A stretch of DNA of 64,000 nucleotides, from positions 1,488,001-1,552,000 of the forward strand of contig NZ_CP036319.1 in the NCBI RefSeq assembly GCF_007752935.1, in the 5' to 3' direction. The position numbers and the translations under genes are program-made. This DNA comes from Crateriforma conspicua (GTDB lineage Bacteria > Planctomycetota > Planctomycetia > Pirellulales > Pirellulaceae). The notes below the pieces were generated by a model, which was not told where the DNA came from, searched no databases, and saw only the letters and a list, made by a program, of their open reading frames with translations. This document shows positions 44,271 through 53,904 of this stretch, in pieces; position 1 is the first letter of the stretch; every line of letters begins with the position of its first letter.

Positions 44271-44789
44271 CTACGACGCTGGCATCGTTTTCAGCTTTTC
44301 GATCTGGTCAGAAATTTGTTTAGAGATGGCGCCGGTCTCGACGTCGTCGCCGCCGTGCAGGGTCCCGTCCAGTTCCCCGAAGGCGTCTATTAGTGCTTCG
44401 GTGGCGTTGTTGATCGCGTCTTGTTGCTCGCTTGTCAGGTTTGCCTTTTTGGCGAGTCCCGGCAAAGATTCGATCACGTGTCCGATTTCGTGCAGCTCAT
44501 GGTGGGCGTCTTCCGGGTCGCCACTTTCGAACGCGGTGACGATCGTTCCGCCCATTTCCTGGATGTGCTCGACCGCCTCGCCGAGCGATTCCGGATGGTC
44601 GTGGCTGCCATGATCGTGGCCGTCATGATCACGGTCGTGATCGTCATGCCCCGGGCTCAGCGTGGTTGCATCTCCGCTGGAGGTGTCGGTTGGCCCACAG
44701 CCCGCAAACGCAACGACGATCGGCAGGGTCAGCAGCGAGGTTGCCGGGATCCTTCTGCGTGGAATATGCAACGATTGCAAGTGATGCAT
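44271..44789 (-). CDS. Histidine-rich lipoprotein, probable metal binder
   Basis: A 172-residue lipoprotein. A basic start and hydrophobic segment end at a lipobox-like VVAFAGC near residue 31. A His/Asp-rich stretch follows (HDDHDRDHDGHDHGSHDH), as in zinc-binding periplasmic proteins. The rest is helical (LGEAVEHIQEMGG, HHELHEIGHVIESLPGLA). It would buffer or collect zinc outside the inner membrane. It is upstream of the metal operon in the same direction and divergent from the FmdB-like gene. Confidence 0.78.
   Translation of the reverse strand: MHHLQSLHIPRRRIPATSLLTLPIVVAFAGCGPTDTSSGDATTLSPGHDDHDRDHDGHDHGSHDHPESLGEAVEHIQEMGGTIVTAFESGDPEDAHHELHEIGHVIESLPGLAKKANLTSEQQDAINNATEALIDAFGELDGTLHGGDDVETGAISKQISDQIEKLKTMPAS
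44767..44779. promoter_or_regulatory. Second TGCAA..TTGCA palindrome, at the lipoprotein start
   Basis: TGCAA-CGA-TTGCA is a perfect palindrome overlapping the first codons of the His-rich lipoprotein and about 65 bases from the divergent FmdB-like start. It shares half-sites with the site at 44134-44148, but the spacer is 3 instead of 5. It may be a shared operator; chance is not excluded. Confidence 0.3.
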
Positions 44790-44844
44790 TCGGTGCGGTC
44801 GAAAAGTTCACGCCGCGATGGCGTTCACTCAAAAGGATGATTTG

Positions 44845-45051
44845 ATGCCGATTTATGTCTATGAGACTCTTTCAGGCAACGAGCAAGAGAAGCCGTTGCG
44901 TTTCGAAATCATGCAGTCCATGGCTGATGAACCGTTGACCCGGCATCCTGAAACGGGCCAACCCGTTCGCCGCGTCATTGCGGGCGGGTATTCTTTGCCG
45001 GTTTCATCCAAGAAAGGCGGTTGCTGTTCGTCCGGTTGCTCGTGTGGCTGA
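44845..45051 (+). CDS. FmdB-like protein without zinc-ribbon cysteines
   Basis: A 68-residue protein; the ATG at 44845 follows AAAGGA and begins with the family start MPIYVYE. It follows the FmdB/regulatory-protein pattern (FEIMQSMADEPLT, PVRRVIAGG), but the two CxxC pairs of the zinc ribbon are replaced (YETLSGN and RHPETG). It ends in CCSSGCSCG. Zinc-free duplicates of zinc-ribbon proteins are made under zinc shortage in many bacteria, which suits the neighbouring CobW and His-rich genes. The role of FmdB proteins is itself poorly known. Confidence 0.72.
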   Translation: MPIYVYETLSGNEQEKPLRFEIMQSMADEPLTRHPETGQPVRRVIAGGYSLPVSSKKGGCCSSGCSCG

Positions 45052-45054
45052 ACC

Positions 45055-46299
45055 CTATCGGGATTCGACCGTGCCAGCCGATTCTTCGGGTGGGGGAACC
45101 GGCAGCGTTGCCAGTCCGGAATAGAACATCATTGATTCTTCCGCGGCACGCACGGCATCAGGATCCAGCCGTCGGAGTCGATCCAACTCGGTCGCCGCAG
45201 CGGGCAAGGGACACGCCTTTAAGTATTGGACCGCCTTTGGTTTGATAAAGCTGGATTCATCCGTCGCGGATTCAAACAATTCGACAACGCGATCCACCGC
45301 TGACCAGTCTTCCCAGCGGGCCAGGTCGGGAATCACAAGATCGGATAAATCGGGCTGCCGAAGCACGATTCGCAGTGACTGTGCCAGCCGATCACGCGGC
45401 AGGACCGACAGATCGGTGCCATGGACACGTATTGCGCTGATGGCGGCAAAGGCTTCGGAGTAATCGACGTCTGGGTTCGCCAAGTAGTCTTTTTCGATTT
45501 CAACCAAAGCGGATTCGCCGCCAAGTGTGATCAGGCAGGCGATGGCCGCATCCATGCCCGGGTCAAACGTCGGATCGCTGGCACGGACGCGAAGTAGTTC
45601 GTCAAACAGGCGAGCGTCGTCCGCTGTTCCGCAGTGTCCGAGCAGTGTCCAAAACAAACGGCGACGATGCCGCGAAATGGAAGTGTCGCGAAGCTGTTGC
45701 AGGACCCAGGTGCGATCAAGCTTTGCCTTCAATGACGCGATGTCCTTCATCGAAGCTTCGGCGAATTCGTTATAGGCGTCGTCGGAAACGAGTTCGTTGT
45801 CGTGACGCAGGTAACGTAGGAAGTGCTCCAAACGCTGGGGCCCTTCATCCGCCAGACTCTCTAGCTCGCGAAGGTAGGGCACTGCGCTGGTCGAGATCGC
45901 CGTCGGGGCAACCCAATCGATCGAATCTTGGCCGTAACCCAACAGCCAGAACGTTCCTTTGGCCGAGATCTTCTCGATGGTGTCGACTTCGACCGATTTG
46001 TCTTTCAGGCTCGGTTCGCCCTTGATGACCTCGTCGATATGCAGACGGCACACATAGAATCCATCGGGCTGTTCGGTCACCGATTCGCAACGGGCGATCA
46101 CCGCAGCGGAAGCTCCTTTCAGGTCATCGCTGATCGTTGGTGCGAGCGCGGAGCAAAACGGACAGGCCTGAACCGATGCGACTGGGCAGGTACAGATGAT
46201 CGCCAGTAGCGGAATGAGCGCGAATTCATACCATCGTCTGCTTCTGCGGATATACCGGCTGATCGAGGATCGCGTTGTCGCCGTAAATGGGATGGTCAT
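45055..46299 (-). CDS. Secreted planctomycete protein with CPFC motif and helical repeats
   Basis: A 414-residue exported protein from ATG 46299 (a TTG at 46314 is less likely). A signal segment (FALIPLLAIICTCPVASV) is followed by ACPFCSALAPTISDDL. Residues ~60-120 look like an OB-like strand domain (AVIARCESVTEQP, HIDEVIKGEPSLKDKSV). The rest has helical repeats of HEAT type. Similar CPFC-bearing proteins are common and uncharacterised in planctomycetes. Metal or haem binding by the CPFC is possible. It converges on the FmdB-like gene. Confidence 0.65.
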   Translation of the reverse strand: MTIPFTATTRSSISRYIRRSRRWYEFALIPLLAIICTCPVASVQACPFCSALAPTISDDLKGASAAVIARCESVTEQPDGFYVCRLHIDEVIKGEPSLKDKSVEVDTIEKISAKGTFWLLGYGQDSIDWVAPTAISTSAVPYLRELESLADEGPQRLEHFLRYLRHDNELVSDDAYNEFAEASMKDIASLKAKLDRTWVLQQLRDTSISRHRRRLFWTLLGHCGTADDARLFDELLRVRASDPTFDPGMDAAIACLITLGGESALVEIEKDYLANPDVDYSEAFAAISAIRVHGTDLSVLPRDRLAQSLRIVLRQPDLSDLVIPDLARWEDWSAVDRVVELFESATDESSFIKPKAVQYLKACPLPAAATELDRLRRLDPDAVRAAEESMMFYSGLATLPVPPPEESAGTVESR

Positions 46300-46585
46300 T
46301 CTTAGGGAAAACAATGTTCAGCCCGGCATCGTCATGAAGGTGTGGTTGTTCACACGCAAGCTAGCGAATCTGGGCCACCGCAGGCAATGTGAATGCGACG
46401 CCTGGGCTTTGACGCGTTCGCCCAACAGCAGGTGTTTCATGGGGGGCCGATCGTGTCGGGTATGGAACGTCCGGCTTGGTTAGACTGTGTCGCATCATTC
46501 TTGCCGAGTTGCTCTGCGATCCCTGAACCATGGATTCGATTGGTTCGAATGTTTTTCGATGTCCTTTTGCCGCTGGAGCGGACAC

Positions 46586-47653
46586 ATGTCATTGCGACAA
46601 TCGATCGGTTTGGCTGAAATCCAAAAAGAGCGGTGGTCTGCGTCGATCGGTCGATCGTCGCCGATCTGCTGGATCGGTATCGCGGTCGTCATGCTGATGT
46701 TGGTTTTCGCCGATCCGAATCTTCGTGCGGACGATCTCTTGGCCCGGGCACAGTCACACTTTGACATCGTGCCGGCGCCGGATGCGGCGCTTGTTTCGTC
46801 CGCAAAGGCTGAACTGGGCCGCGCGTTGTTTTGGGACACGCGAATTTCGGTGGGCGGTCAGGTGTCCTGTGGCAGTTGTCATTTGCCCGGAAGTGGTGGC
46901 GCCGATCCACGCCGTTTTTCCAAGCGAGCCAAGGGGGACCTGACCAAGCGAAATTCACAGACGGTGTTCAACGCGATGTTTCAAGATGAACTTCGCTGGC
47001 TTGCCGATCGGCCGTCGTTGCAGGTCCAAGCCAGCGGGTCGTTGACCGGATCACTGGGGCATGACGACAAAGAATCAGCCGAAGCACGACTGGTCGAACT
47101 TGGATATGCGTTGCGGCTGAAGAAAGTGTTTGGCGATGGCGACGATGGTTCGCCAATCGATCAGTTCGGGCGAGCCGTTGCGGGGTATGAGAAAACACTG
47201 ACCACACCGGCAGATTTTGATCGCTATCTGTCGGGGGATGAAAACGCGTTGAAGACGACACAACACAAAGGCTTGCAACTGTTCATGGATATCGGGTGTG
47301 TGGATTGTCATTCCGGGCGTTTGTTGGGAGGCCAGCTGATGTCGGTGTTCGGTGTGTTCGGCGACTACTGGACGGCAACCGGATCGACGAACGTTGACGA
47401 AGGCCTGCATGCGAAAACCAAACAGCCAGCAGACCGATATCGTTTTCGTGTTCCGATGTTGCGGAACATCACGGCCACTGGCCCATACTTTCATGACGGA
47501 TCGGTTGGTGACTTGTCGCAAGCGGTGCGGGTGATGGCCAAGGTTCAGTTGGATCGAACATTGACGGATGCGGAATGCGATGCGATCGTCCAGTTTCTAG
47601 ATTCTTTGACGGGGAAGGTTCCCCGGAACTTTTCGCCACCGGATGGTGAATGA
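46586..47653 (+). CDS. Di-haem cytochrome c (MauG / cytochrome-c peroxidase family)
   Basis: A 355-residue protein from ATG 46586, with a hydrophobic anchor or signal (CWIGIAVVMLMLVFA). Two c-type haem sites are present: CGSCH at 95-99 and CVDCH at 238-242, with FHDGSVGDL and RVPMLRNITATGPYF typical of the family. It would reduce peroxide or carry out MauG-like oxidation in the periplasm. It overlaps the next gene by 4 bases (ATGA). The 271 bases before it show no gene. Confidence 0.87.
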   Translation: MSLRQSIGLAEIQKERWSASIGRSSPICWIGIAVVMLMLVFADPNLRADDLLARAQSHFDIVPAPDAALVSSAKAELGRALFWDTRISVGGQVSCGSCHLPGSGGADPRRFSKRAKGDLTKRNSQTVFNAMFQDELRWLADRPSLQVQASGSLTGSLGHDDKESAEARLVELGYALRLKKVFGDGDDGSPIDQFGRAVAGYEKTLTTPADFDRYLSGDENALKTTQHKGLQLFMDIGCVDCHSGRLLGGQLMSVFGVFGDYWTATGSTNVDEGLHAKTKQPADRYRFRVPMLRNITATGPYFHDGSVGDLSQAVRVMAKVQLDRTLTDAECDAIVQFLDSLTGKVPRNFSPPDGE

Positions 47654-48561
47654 TTGGAAAGCGTAAGGTGCGGTCGGCGATGTCGGATGATCGAAAAGGC
47701 TCGGATGCCGTGCTGTTGTGGATTTTGCGTGCGTCGGCATTTTTGTGTCTGGCCGGCTGGACATGGGTGCATCTGTACTGGGAGGGACCCTATGGCGTTT
47801 TGTTGTGGCAGGACGCCACCTATGACTTGGCCAGTCGACTTGGGATCGACTGGGATCAGTTTGTCGGAAGCGGCGCGGATGATGGCTGGGTCCAGCTTTG
47901 GCTGGGACGAATCGGCTGGATTTATCTTGCGGTGACGCCACTCACGCTGACGGCCGGGCGACGGTCTTACGTTCAGTGGGGGGGACTGGCGATCGCTAGC
48001 GTGATGCTGTTCATCTTGAGTTATGCCAAGTATGTCGCATCGCAGTACCAGCTTCCCATGTTGGTCGAACACGGTGGCCAGATTCTTTCGCCGGTCTTGT
48101 TGGCGACGGCGCTCGCATTGGGGGTGCGACACCGGGTGACGCTGGCCATGGCGATGGTTGCGGTGGTGACGACCTTTGCCGGCCACGGTAGCTATGCCGT
48201 CGGTTGGTGGCCGACCCCCGGAAATTTCTATGCTATGATCACGCTGGTTTTTGGCGTGGAATACGAATCGGCGACGGCACTGTTGCATCTAGCCGGCGTG
48301 CTTGACTTTGTTGTCTGTGTTGCCGTGTTTGTTCCACCTGTACGCCGGCTTGCGGTCGGCTACGCTGTTCTATGGGGATGCCTCACGTCATTGGCACGCC
48401 CCGTCGCCGGGATGTCGTGGGATCTGAATTACTGGGGCGCCGACCAGTATGTTCATGATGCTGTTTTGCGAGCACCGCACTTTTTGATACCGCTGTATCT
48501 GTTCGTACTCTGGAAACGGCGGCAGTCCGTGGACGAACGTGATGTCGAGGAAAATGTATGA
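47650..48561 (+). CDS. Multi-spanning membrane protein coupled to the di-haem cytochrome
   Basis: A 303-residue integral membrane protein with about seven or eight hydrophobic segments (VLLWILRASAFLCLAGWTW, IGWIYLAVTPLTL, GLAIASVMLFILSYAKYVA and others). Several conserved-looking His and Trp residues lie in loops. It overlaps both neighbours by 4 bases, so cytochrome, membrane protein and PhoD-like hydrolase form one translationally coupled unit. A quinone or electron-transfer link to the cytochrome is plausible; no family recognised. Confidence 0.7.
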   Translation: MIGKRKVRSAMSDDRKGSDAVLLWILRASAFLCLAGWTWVHLYWEGPYGVLLWQDATYDLASRLGIDWDQFVGSGADDGWVQLWLGRIGWIYLAVTPLTLTAGRRSYVQWGGLAIASVMLFILSYAKYVASQYQLPMLVEHGGQILSPVLLATALALGVRHRVTLAMAMVAVVTTFAGHGSYAVGWWPTPGNFYAMITLVFGVEYESATALLHLAGVLDFVVCVAVFVPPVRRLAVGYAVLWGCLTSLARPVAGMSWDLNYWGADQYVHDAVLRAPHFLIPLYLFVLWKRRQSVDERDVEENV

Positions 48562-50399
48562 AGCCGCTGATTCCGTTTTCGTTGCTTGTTCTTATGACGC
48601 TTGCCGGAAATACGGTCCAGGCACAGCAGAATTCGAATCGGCGAAATCGCGTCGATTTGAGTATTCCGCAAGTCGCTGAAAAGGATGCGATCTGTTTTGC
48701 CTTGTACACGGTCAGCGACCAGACGCTGAAGCTGACCGCCCAACTTTATCCCCTATCGGACGACCAACCAAAGACCGTTCGTTTGGAGGTCCAGAAGGAC
48801 GGGCAATGGGTGGAAGTGGATCGTGCCGAAGTGATCCAGCCCGGATGGACCGCCACGATGCGCGTCGATGATTGGGACGACACCCAAGATGCAAACTATC
48901 GGGTGCTGTACGGAACCAAGGCCAAGTACGAAGGCAAGATTCGAAAGAATCCCGTCGACGAAGACGAAATTGTGATCGCCGCCTTTACCGGCAACTCCAT
49001 TCAACCGGCGCACGGCGGCGACATTTCACGTCAAGATTTGATCGACAATGTCAATCGAATCGACGCGGATCTGTTGTTCTTTTCCGGCGACCAAGTCTAT
49101 GACCACAATCGGCACTTGGCCGCTTGGCTGAAATTCGGACGAGATTTCGGCCAGATCATCAAAGACCGACCGACCGTGACGTTGCCCGATGACCATGACG
49201 TGGGCCAGCCGAACCTGTGGGGCGAAAGCGGAAAGATCTCCACGCTCAGCGGTGCATCCGATGGCGGCTATGCGAAGCCGGCGGTCTATGTCAAAGAAGT
49301 CGAACGGGCGCAGACCAGCCATCTTCCGGATCCGGTTGATCCGAAACCGATCGGTCAAGGCATCGGTGTCTATTTCACCAATTTGAACTGGGGCAATGTC
49401 GACTTTGCGATCCTGGAAGATCGGAAGTTCAAAACGGGACCTGCCGGACGCGTGCCGAAGCAAGGTCCGCGCCCCGACCACATTCGAAACCCTGATTACG
49501 ATCCGGCCAGCGTCGATGTTGACGGGGCGGTCCTGTTGGGCCAGCGGCAACTGAACTTCCTTGACCGTTGGTCAAAAGATTGGCGAAACGCCGACATGAA
49601 GGTCGCATTGTCTCAGACCATCTTTTGTGGCGGCGCCCACATTCACGGATCGGCCAGCGGTCGTTTGCATGCGGACATGGATTCCAATGGCTGGCCGCAA
49701 ACGGGACGCAATCGTGCATTGGCCGCCTTGCGCAAAGCGTTTGCGTTTCATCTGGCGGGCGACCAACACTTGGCGACGATCTTTCATCATGGAATCGACG
49801 AACACCGCGACGCGGTCTGGTCGTTCTGTGTCCCGTCGATCGCCAATCTTTATCTTCGCTGGTGGGATCCGTTGACGCCCGGAGCCAACCGCGAACCCGG
49901 AGCGCCGGATTACACCGGAGACCAAGAAGACGGCTTCGCCAACAAGGTGACCAACTATGCGGCGGCCAACCCGGACAAGAAACCTGCCGGAAACTTGCTA
50001 AACACACGTGCGGCAGGGTTCGGCGTGGTGCGGCTGAATACCAAGACTCGAATGATCACCATGGAATGCTGGCCGCGCAACGTCGACATCACGTCTTCCG
50101 ACGCCCAGCAGTATCCGGGGTGGCCACGAACCATTTCCCAGTTCGATAATTACAATCCTCCATCGTGGGAACCCCGCCGTACGCTGCTGTTTGACGTTGC
50201 CGATCCAGTCGTGCAGTTATCCGACGCCGATACCTACGAGGTGCTGTACACCGTCCGTGCCGTTGGCAAATCATTCACGCCGCATGCCCCCAAAGGCAAA
50301 CGTTTCATCGTGAAGGCGGGCCGAGATGTGCTGGATACGCTGGCGACGCCGAACCTTGAAACCGAAGGCGATCCCATTCGGGTTTCCCTGGAGAAGTGA
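48558..50399 (+). CDS. PhoD-like secreted metallophosphatase
   Basis: A 613-residue protein with a Sec signal (LIPFSLLVLMTLAGNTVQA). An N-terminal beta domain (about 40-130) precedes the metallophosphoesterase core with LFFSGDQVYDHN, TLPDDHDVGQPN and AGDQHLATI, the metal-ligand motifs of PhoD-type alkaline phosphatases. It should hydrolyse phosphate mono- or diesters outside the cell. It is the third gene of the coupled trio. The C-terminal domain resembles a beta-sandwich. Confidence 0.85.
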   Translation: MKPLIPFSLLVLMTLAGNTVQAQQNSNRRNRVDLSIPQVAEKDAICFALYTVSDQTLKLTAQLYPLSDDQPKTVRLEVQKDGQWVEVDRAEVIQPGWTATMRVDDWDDTQDANYRVLYGTKAKYEGKIRKNPVDEDEIVIAAFTGNSIQPAHGGDISRQDLIDNVNRIDADLLFFSGDQVYDHNRHLAAWLKFGRDFGQIIKDRPTVTLPDDHDVGQPNLWGESGKISTLSGASDGGYAKPAVYVKEVERAQTSHLPDPVDPKPIGQGIGVYFTNLNWGNVDFAILEDRKFKTGPAGRVPKQGPRPDHIRNPDYDPASVDVDGAVLLGQRQLNFLDRWSKDWRNADMKVALSQTIFCGGAHIHGSASGRLHADMDSNGWPQTGRNRALAALRKAFAFHLAGDQHLATIFHHGIDEHRDAVWSFCVPSIANLYLRWWDPLTPGANREPGAPDYTGDQEDGFANKVTNYAAANPDKKPAGNLLNTRAAGFGVVRLNTKTRMITMECWPRNVDITSSDAQQYPGWPRTISQFDNYNPPSWEPRRTLLFDVADPVVQLSDADTYEVLYTVRAVGKSFTPHAPKGKRFIVKAGRDVLDTLATPNLETEGDPIRVSLEK

Positions 50400-50443
50400 T
50401 TTCGAAACGCAATCCGATGATCGCGAAAGTGCCGCCAGCATTT

Positions 50444-51859
50444 TCATTCGGAGTACAGCGGTGAATCCGAACCGGTGCTGCCGGGCAGCGGTTTGGCATT
50501 GGTTTTCGGGATCCATCGCGAAAGGGTTTCGACGGCGGCTTGATAAGCCTCGGGAACCTGGCCGTCGGCGATCAGGTTTTGCCATTCATGGGGATCCACG
50601 CGGTGATCGTACAGTTCGCGGCTGCCGTCGGCGTAAACGGTGTATCGAAGATGTTCGCCGCGAATCGAATGGTTGTTCGGGCCGAACGTGCAGATGGCAG
50701 GTCGTTCCCAGGTGGCATCGGGGTTCAGCAGCAACGGCCGCAGGCTGATGCCATCCAGGCCATCGACCATCGGCAGGCCGCACATTTCCAGCAACGTCGG
50801 ATAAACATCGATCAGCCCGACCGGTCGGCCGCAGCGGCGGTCACGGCAGGTGTCTGGTCCGGTCACGATTAGCGGGACTCGTGTCGTTTCTTCCCACAGA
50901 CTTCGCTTGGCCCAGCGAAGTTTTTCGCCCAGGTGGAACCCATGGTCGCTCCAAAGCACCACGATGGTATTGTCGGCGGCGCCACTGGCATCAAGCGAAT
51001 CGACCAGCATGCCCACCAGCGAATCGACGAAACTGTTCGCCGCCAGATACGACTGGACCGCGATTTTCCACTGATCATTTTCGACCATCCAACGATGTCG
51101 CGGCGCGGTCGGGTTCAACGTCAACTGCTTTGCGATTTCGGGCAGGTCATCAATGTCGCTGTTCGTGGTCGCCGGCAATTGAACTTCATCAATCGGGTAC
51201 AGATCGAACCATTTTTTGGATGCGTAAACCGGGACGTGAGGAAGGTGGAATCCGACGGCTAAGAAGAACGGTTGATCGCGTTTGGCCAGTTCACCCAATT
51301 GCTGGGCGGCCCAAGCGGCGGTCTGGTGATCCCGCTGTTGTTCATCGGGGACATCGACTTGGCCCCAGTCCCACAGCGGGTGGGAACCCGGCACGGTGTA
51401 GTTCAACTTCTGATCACCGCGCCGCCATCCTTGCGTCCGTTCGATGTGGTCGAACGACGCGGGGTCTGCTTTCCCATGAAAGATCTTGCCCCGCGTGGTG
51501 ACGTAAAACCCATGCTTTCGAAACGTCTGGAACAGGGTCGTTTCATCTCGTGTCGGTGAAACCGAACGAAAGTTTGGCCCCAGGAAGTACATCCCGGTGG
51601 TCGAAGGCCGCTTTCCTAAAAACATGCTGACGCGGGAAGGATTACAAATCGGTGCCTGGCAATGGGCGTTGGTAAAGGTCACGCCGCGTGCGGCTAATGC
51701 GTCGATGTGCGGCGTTTGGGCCTGCGGATGTCCTTCGTAACAGCCCAGCCAGTCATTCAGATCATCGATCGCGATGAACAAGATGTTGGGTTTTTCCGAA
51801 GCGTCTAGCGTGCCGAAATTGAATCCGACGAAGGTGACCGCAAACAAAAGCCAGCGCAT
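50444..51859 (-). CDS. Type I sulfatase (iduronate-2-sulfatase-like)
   Basis: A 471-residue secreted sulfatase with signal peptide (MRWLLFAVTFVGFNFGTLDA). The active-site Cys72 is in CNPSR, the C-x-P-x-R motif converted to formylglycine. Metal ligands include IDDLND near 31-36 and WSDHGFHLGE. It would remove sulfate esters from polysaccharide; iduronate-2-sulfatase-like is the nearest layout by eye, but substrates of planctomycete sulfatases are hard to predict. It is divergent from the next sulfatase. Confidence 0.88.
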   Translation of the reverse strand: MRWLLFAVTFVGFNFGTLDASEKPNILFIAIDDLNDWLGCYEGHPQAQTPHIDALAARGVTFTNAHCQAPICNPSRVSMFLGKRPSTTGMYFLGPNFRSVSPTRDETTLFQTFRKHGFYVTTRGKIFHGKADPASFDHIERTQGWRRGDQKLNYTVPGSHPLWDWGQVDVPDEQQRDHQTAAWAAQQLGELAKRDQPFFLAVGFHLPHVPVYASKKWFDLYPIDEVQLPATTNSDIDDLPEIAKQLTLNPTAPRHRWMVENDQWKIAVQSYLAANSFVDSLVGMLVDSLDASGAADNTIVVLWSDHGFHLGEKLRWAKRSLWEETTRVPLIVTGPDTCRDRRCGRPVGLIDVYPTLLEMCGLPMVDGLDGISLRPLLLNPDATWERPAICTFGPNNHSIRGEHLRYTVYADGSRELYDHRVDPHEWQNLIADGQVPEAYQAAVETLSRWIPKTNAKPLPGSTGSDSPLYSE

Positions 51860-52231
51860 ATTGAAGATTTCCTGGGGGAGGTCCGTGCGACGCCGCCACC
51901 GTTAGACGGCCGTTCGCAAAGGTGCGTCGATTCGGCGCAGAAACGTATTGTATCCCTTTCGGCGACATCGCCTGAGGCTAGCCGCCCGGGACCTGCTGTC
52001 GTGGCAGCGGTCTGTTGTCGCGTTTGGACCTGTGTCAGGGTCAAGCATTGGCAATTCTTGTTACGATTGCTTTCGGTCTTGTTCGTTCGAATTTGCGCGC
52101 AGAACCGGCCGACGGCAGGCCCCAAAACGTCGGGCATCAATCACGACGCCATCCCATTGGCTGTTCCATTGCTTTTTAAGATGCGACGACGTTTCAATGG
52201 GGGCAGCATGCCACCCGACGCATATCCAAAA
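51860..52231. other. Divergent intergenic region between two sulfatase genes
   Basis: This 372-base gap should hold promoters for both sulfatases. Reading frames through it are open for a while on the plus strand but look non-coding and lack a signal or motif. No operator was recognised. Confidence 0.5.
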
Positions 52232-53827
52232 ATGAAACGACACCGAAAGTTCATTCGAATGAGATCCACATTGATCGTCTTGGCGATCGCCGCAATGTTG
52301 CAATCTGCGTCGGCCCAGCGTCAGCCGAACATCATCTTCATCATGTCCGATGATCATGCGGCGCATGCGATTGGTGCTTATGGCGGACGGTTATCGGAAC
52401 TGAATCCGACGCCGAATCTGGACCGTTTGGCCGCCGGTGGTATCCGGTTCGAAAACGTGTTTTGCAACAACTCGATTTGCACGCCCAGTCGCGCGTCGAT
52501 CATCACCGGACAATATCCGCAAACCAATGGCGTTTTGGATCTGGATATCCCTTTGGATCCAGAAAAACAGTACTTGCCAAAAGAAATGCGACGTCTCGGC
52601 TACAGCACCGCCGTGATCGGGAAATGGCATTTGCATACCGAACCGGTCGCCTTTGACTACTACAAAGTGCTGCCCGGACAGGGGAAGTATTTCGACCCCG
52701 ATTTTCATGAGAAAGGGAAGGGGCCATGGCCCAACAATCGGGTCAGCAGCAAGGGGCATTCCTCCGACGTGATCACGGACCTGGCGATCGAGTACATCGA
52801 CGGTCTGGACAAGTCCAAGCCGTTCTTTCTGATGCATCACTACAAGGGGCCACACGACATGTTCGAACACGCGCCTCGCTACGAAGACTATCTGGCCAAG
52901 ACGGAGATCCCCGAACCGTCCAGCTTGTATTATCAACCGAATTGGGGTTCGATCGGAACGCGAGGGAAGGATGGCGCGTTGGAAAGCTATATCGGGACGT
53001 CGATTTCCGATCGCCACCAGTATCGCAACTACAACGATATGTTGTTGGAATCCAAGTTCGCGGGGCCCGAATCAGCACACCGTGGCTATCAAAAATATCT
53101 GAAAGCGTATCTGCGATGTGTCAAAGGCGTCGACGACAATCTGGGACGATTGTTCGATCACTTGAAATCCCACGGCCTATGGGAAAACACCGTCATTATC
53201 TACACGGGCGACCAAGGAATGATGCTGGGTGAGCACGATCTGCAAGACAAACGGTGGATGTACGATGAATCGATGCGGATGCCTCTGATCATTCACTGCC
53301 CCCAGATGATCCGCGGCGGCACCGTGTCGGATCTGTTGATCAACAATACCGATTTTGCACCGACGATGATCGAATTGGCGGGCGGTCAATCACCGGGCTA
53401 CATGCAAGGCCGAAGCTTTGTCAACACGCTGCGGGGCCGTGAAGAGTCGGGATGGCGGACCGGGACCTACTATCGATATTGGATGCACATCATCCACCAC
53501 TATGTCCCCGCCCACTTTGGGATCCGTTCCAAAGATCACAAGCTGATCTTCTACTACGGAAAACACTATCTGCCTGAATCTGATTTCGGAAAGTACTACT
53601 GGGCCACTCAGTACCACGGAATCGCGGATGCAACGCCCGTGGCTTGGGAATTCTACGACCTGAAAAACGATCCCCATGAACTGGACAACCGGTACAACGA
53701 TCCGGCATACCAAGAGGTCATCCAGGAACTGAAAAACGAACTAAGGAAACAACGTGCGGAATTGAACGAAACGGATACGGCGTACCCTGAGATTCAAGCG
53801 ATCGTCGATCGCCACTGGGATGATTGA
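52232..53827 (+). CDS. Type I sulfatase
   Basis: A 531-residue secreted sulfatase from ATG 52232 (ATG 52259 also gives a full signal, MRSTLIVLAIAAMLQSASA). The formylglycine site is Cys83 in CTPSRASIITG, and MSDDHAAHA gives metal ligands. It resembles the large group of Pirellulaceae sulfatases that act on algal polysaccharides. The glycoside hydrolase GH26 starts 77 bases after its stop, so the two are probably cotranscribed. Confidence 0.9.
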   Translation: MKRHRKFIRMRSTLIVLAIAAMLQSASAQRQPNIIFIMSDDHAAHAIGAYGGRLSELNPTPNLDRLAAGGIRFENVFCNNSICTPSRASIITGQYPQTNGVLDLDIPLDPEKQYLPKEMRRLGYSTAVIGKWHLHTEPVAFDYYKVLPGQGKYFDPDFHEKGKGPWPNNRVSSKGHSSDVITDLAIEYIDGLDKSKPFFLMHHYKGPHDMFEHAPRYEDYLAKTEIPEPSSLYYQPNWGSIGTRGKDGALESYIGTSISDRHQYRNYNDMLLESKFAGPESAHRGYQKYLKAYLRCVKGVDDNLGRLFDHLKSHGLWENTVIIYTGDQGMMLGEHDLQDKRWMYDESMRMPLIIHCPQMIRGGTVSDLLINNTDFAPTMIELAGGQSPGYMQGRSFVNTLRGREESGWRTGTYYRYWMHIIHHYVPAHFGIRSKDHKLIFYYGKHYLPESDFGKYYWATQYHGIADATPVAWEFYDLKNDPHELDNRYNDPAYQEVIQELKNELRKQRAELNETDTAYPEIQAIVDRHWDD

Positions 53828-53904
53828 ATCGGGCAGAGAATTTGAAACGGGACACTGAACGAAACAGCGTTGTTTGGGAACATGAACCTCTTAGGAATCG
53901 AACG

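Noticed and set aside
49568-50149. 193-codon frame inside the PhoD-like gene
   Set aside because: Shadow frame of a gene with clear metallophosphatase motifs.
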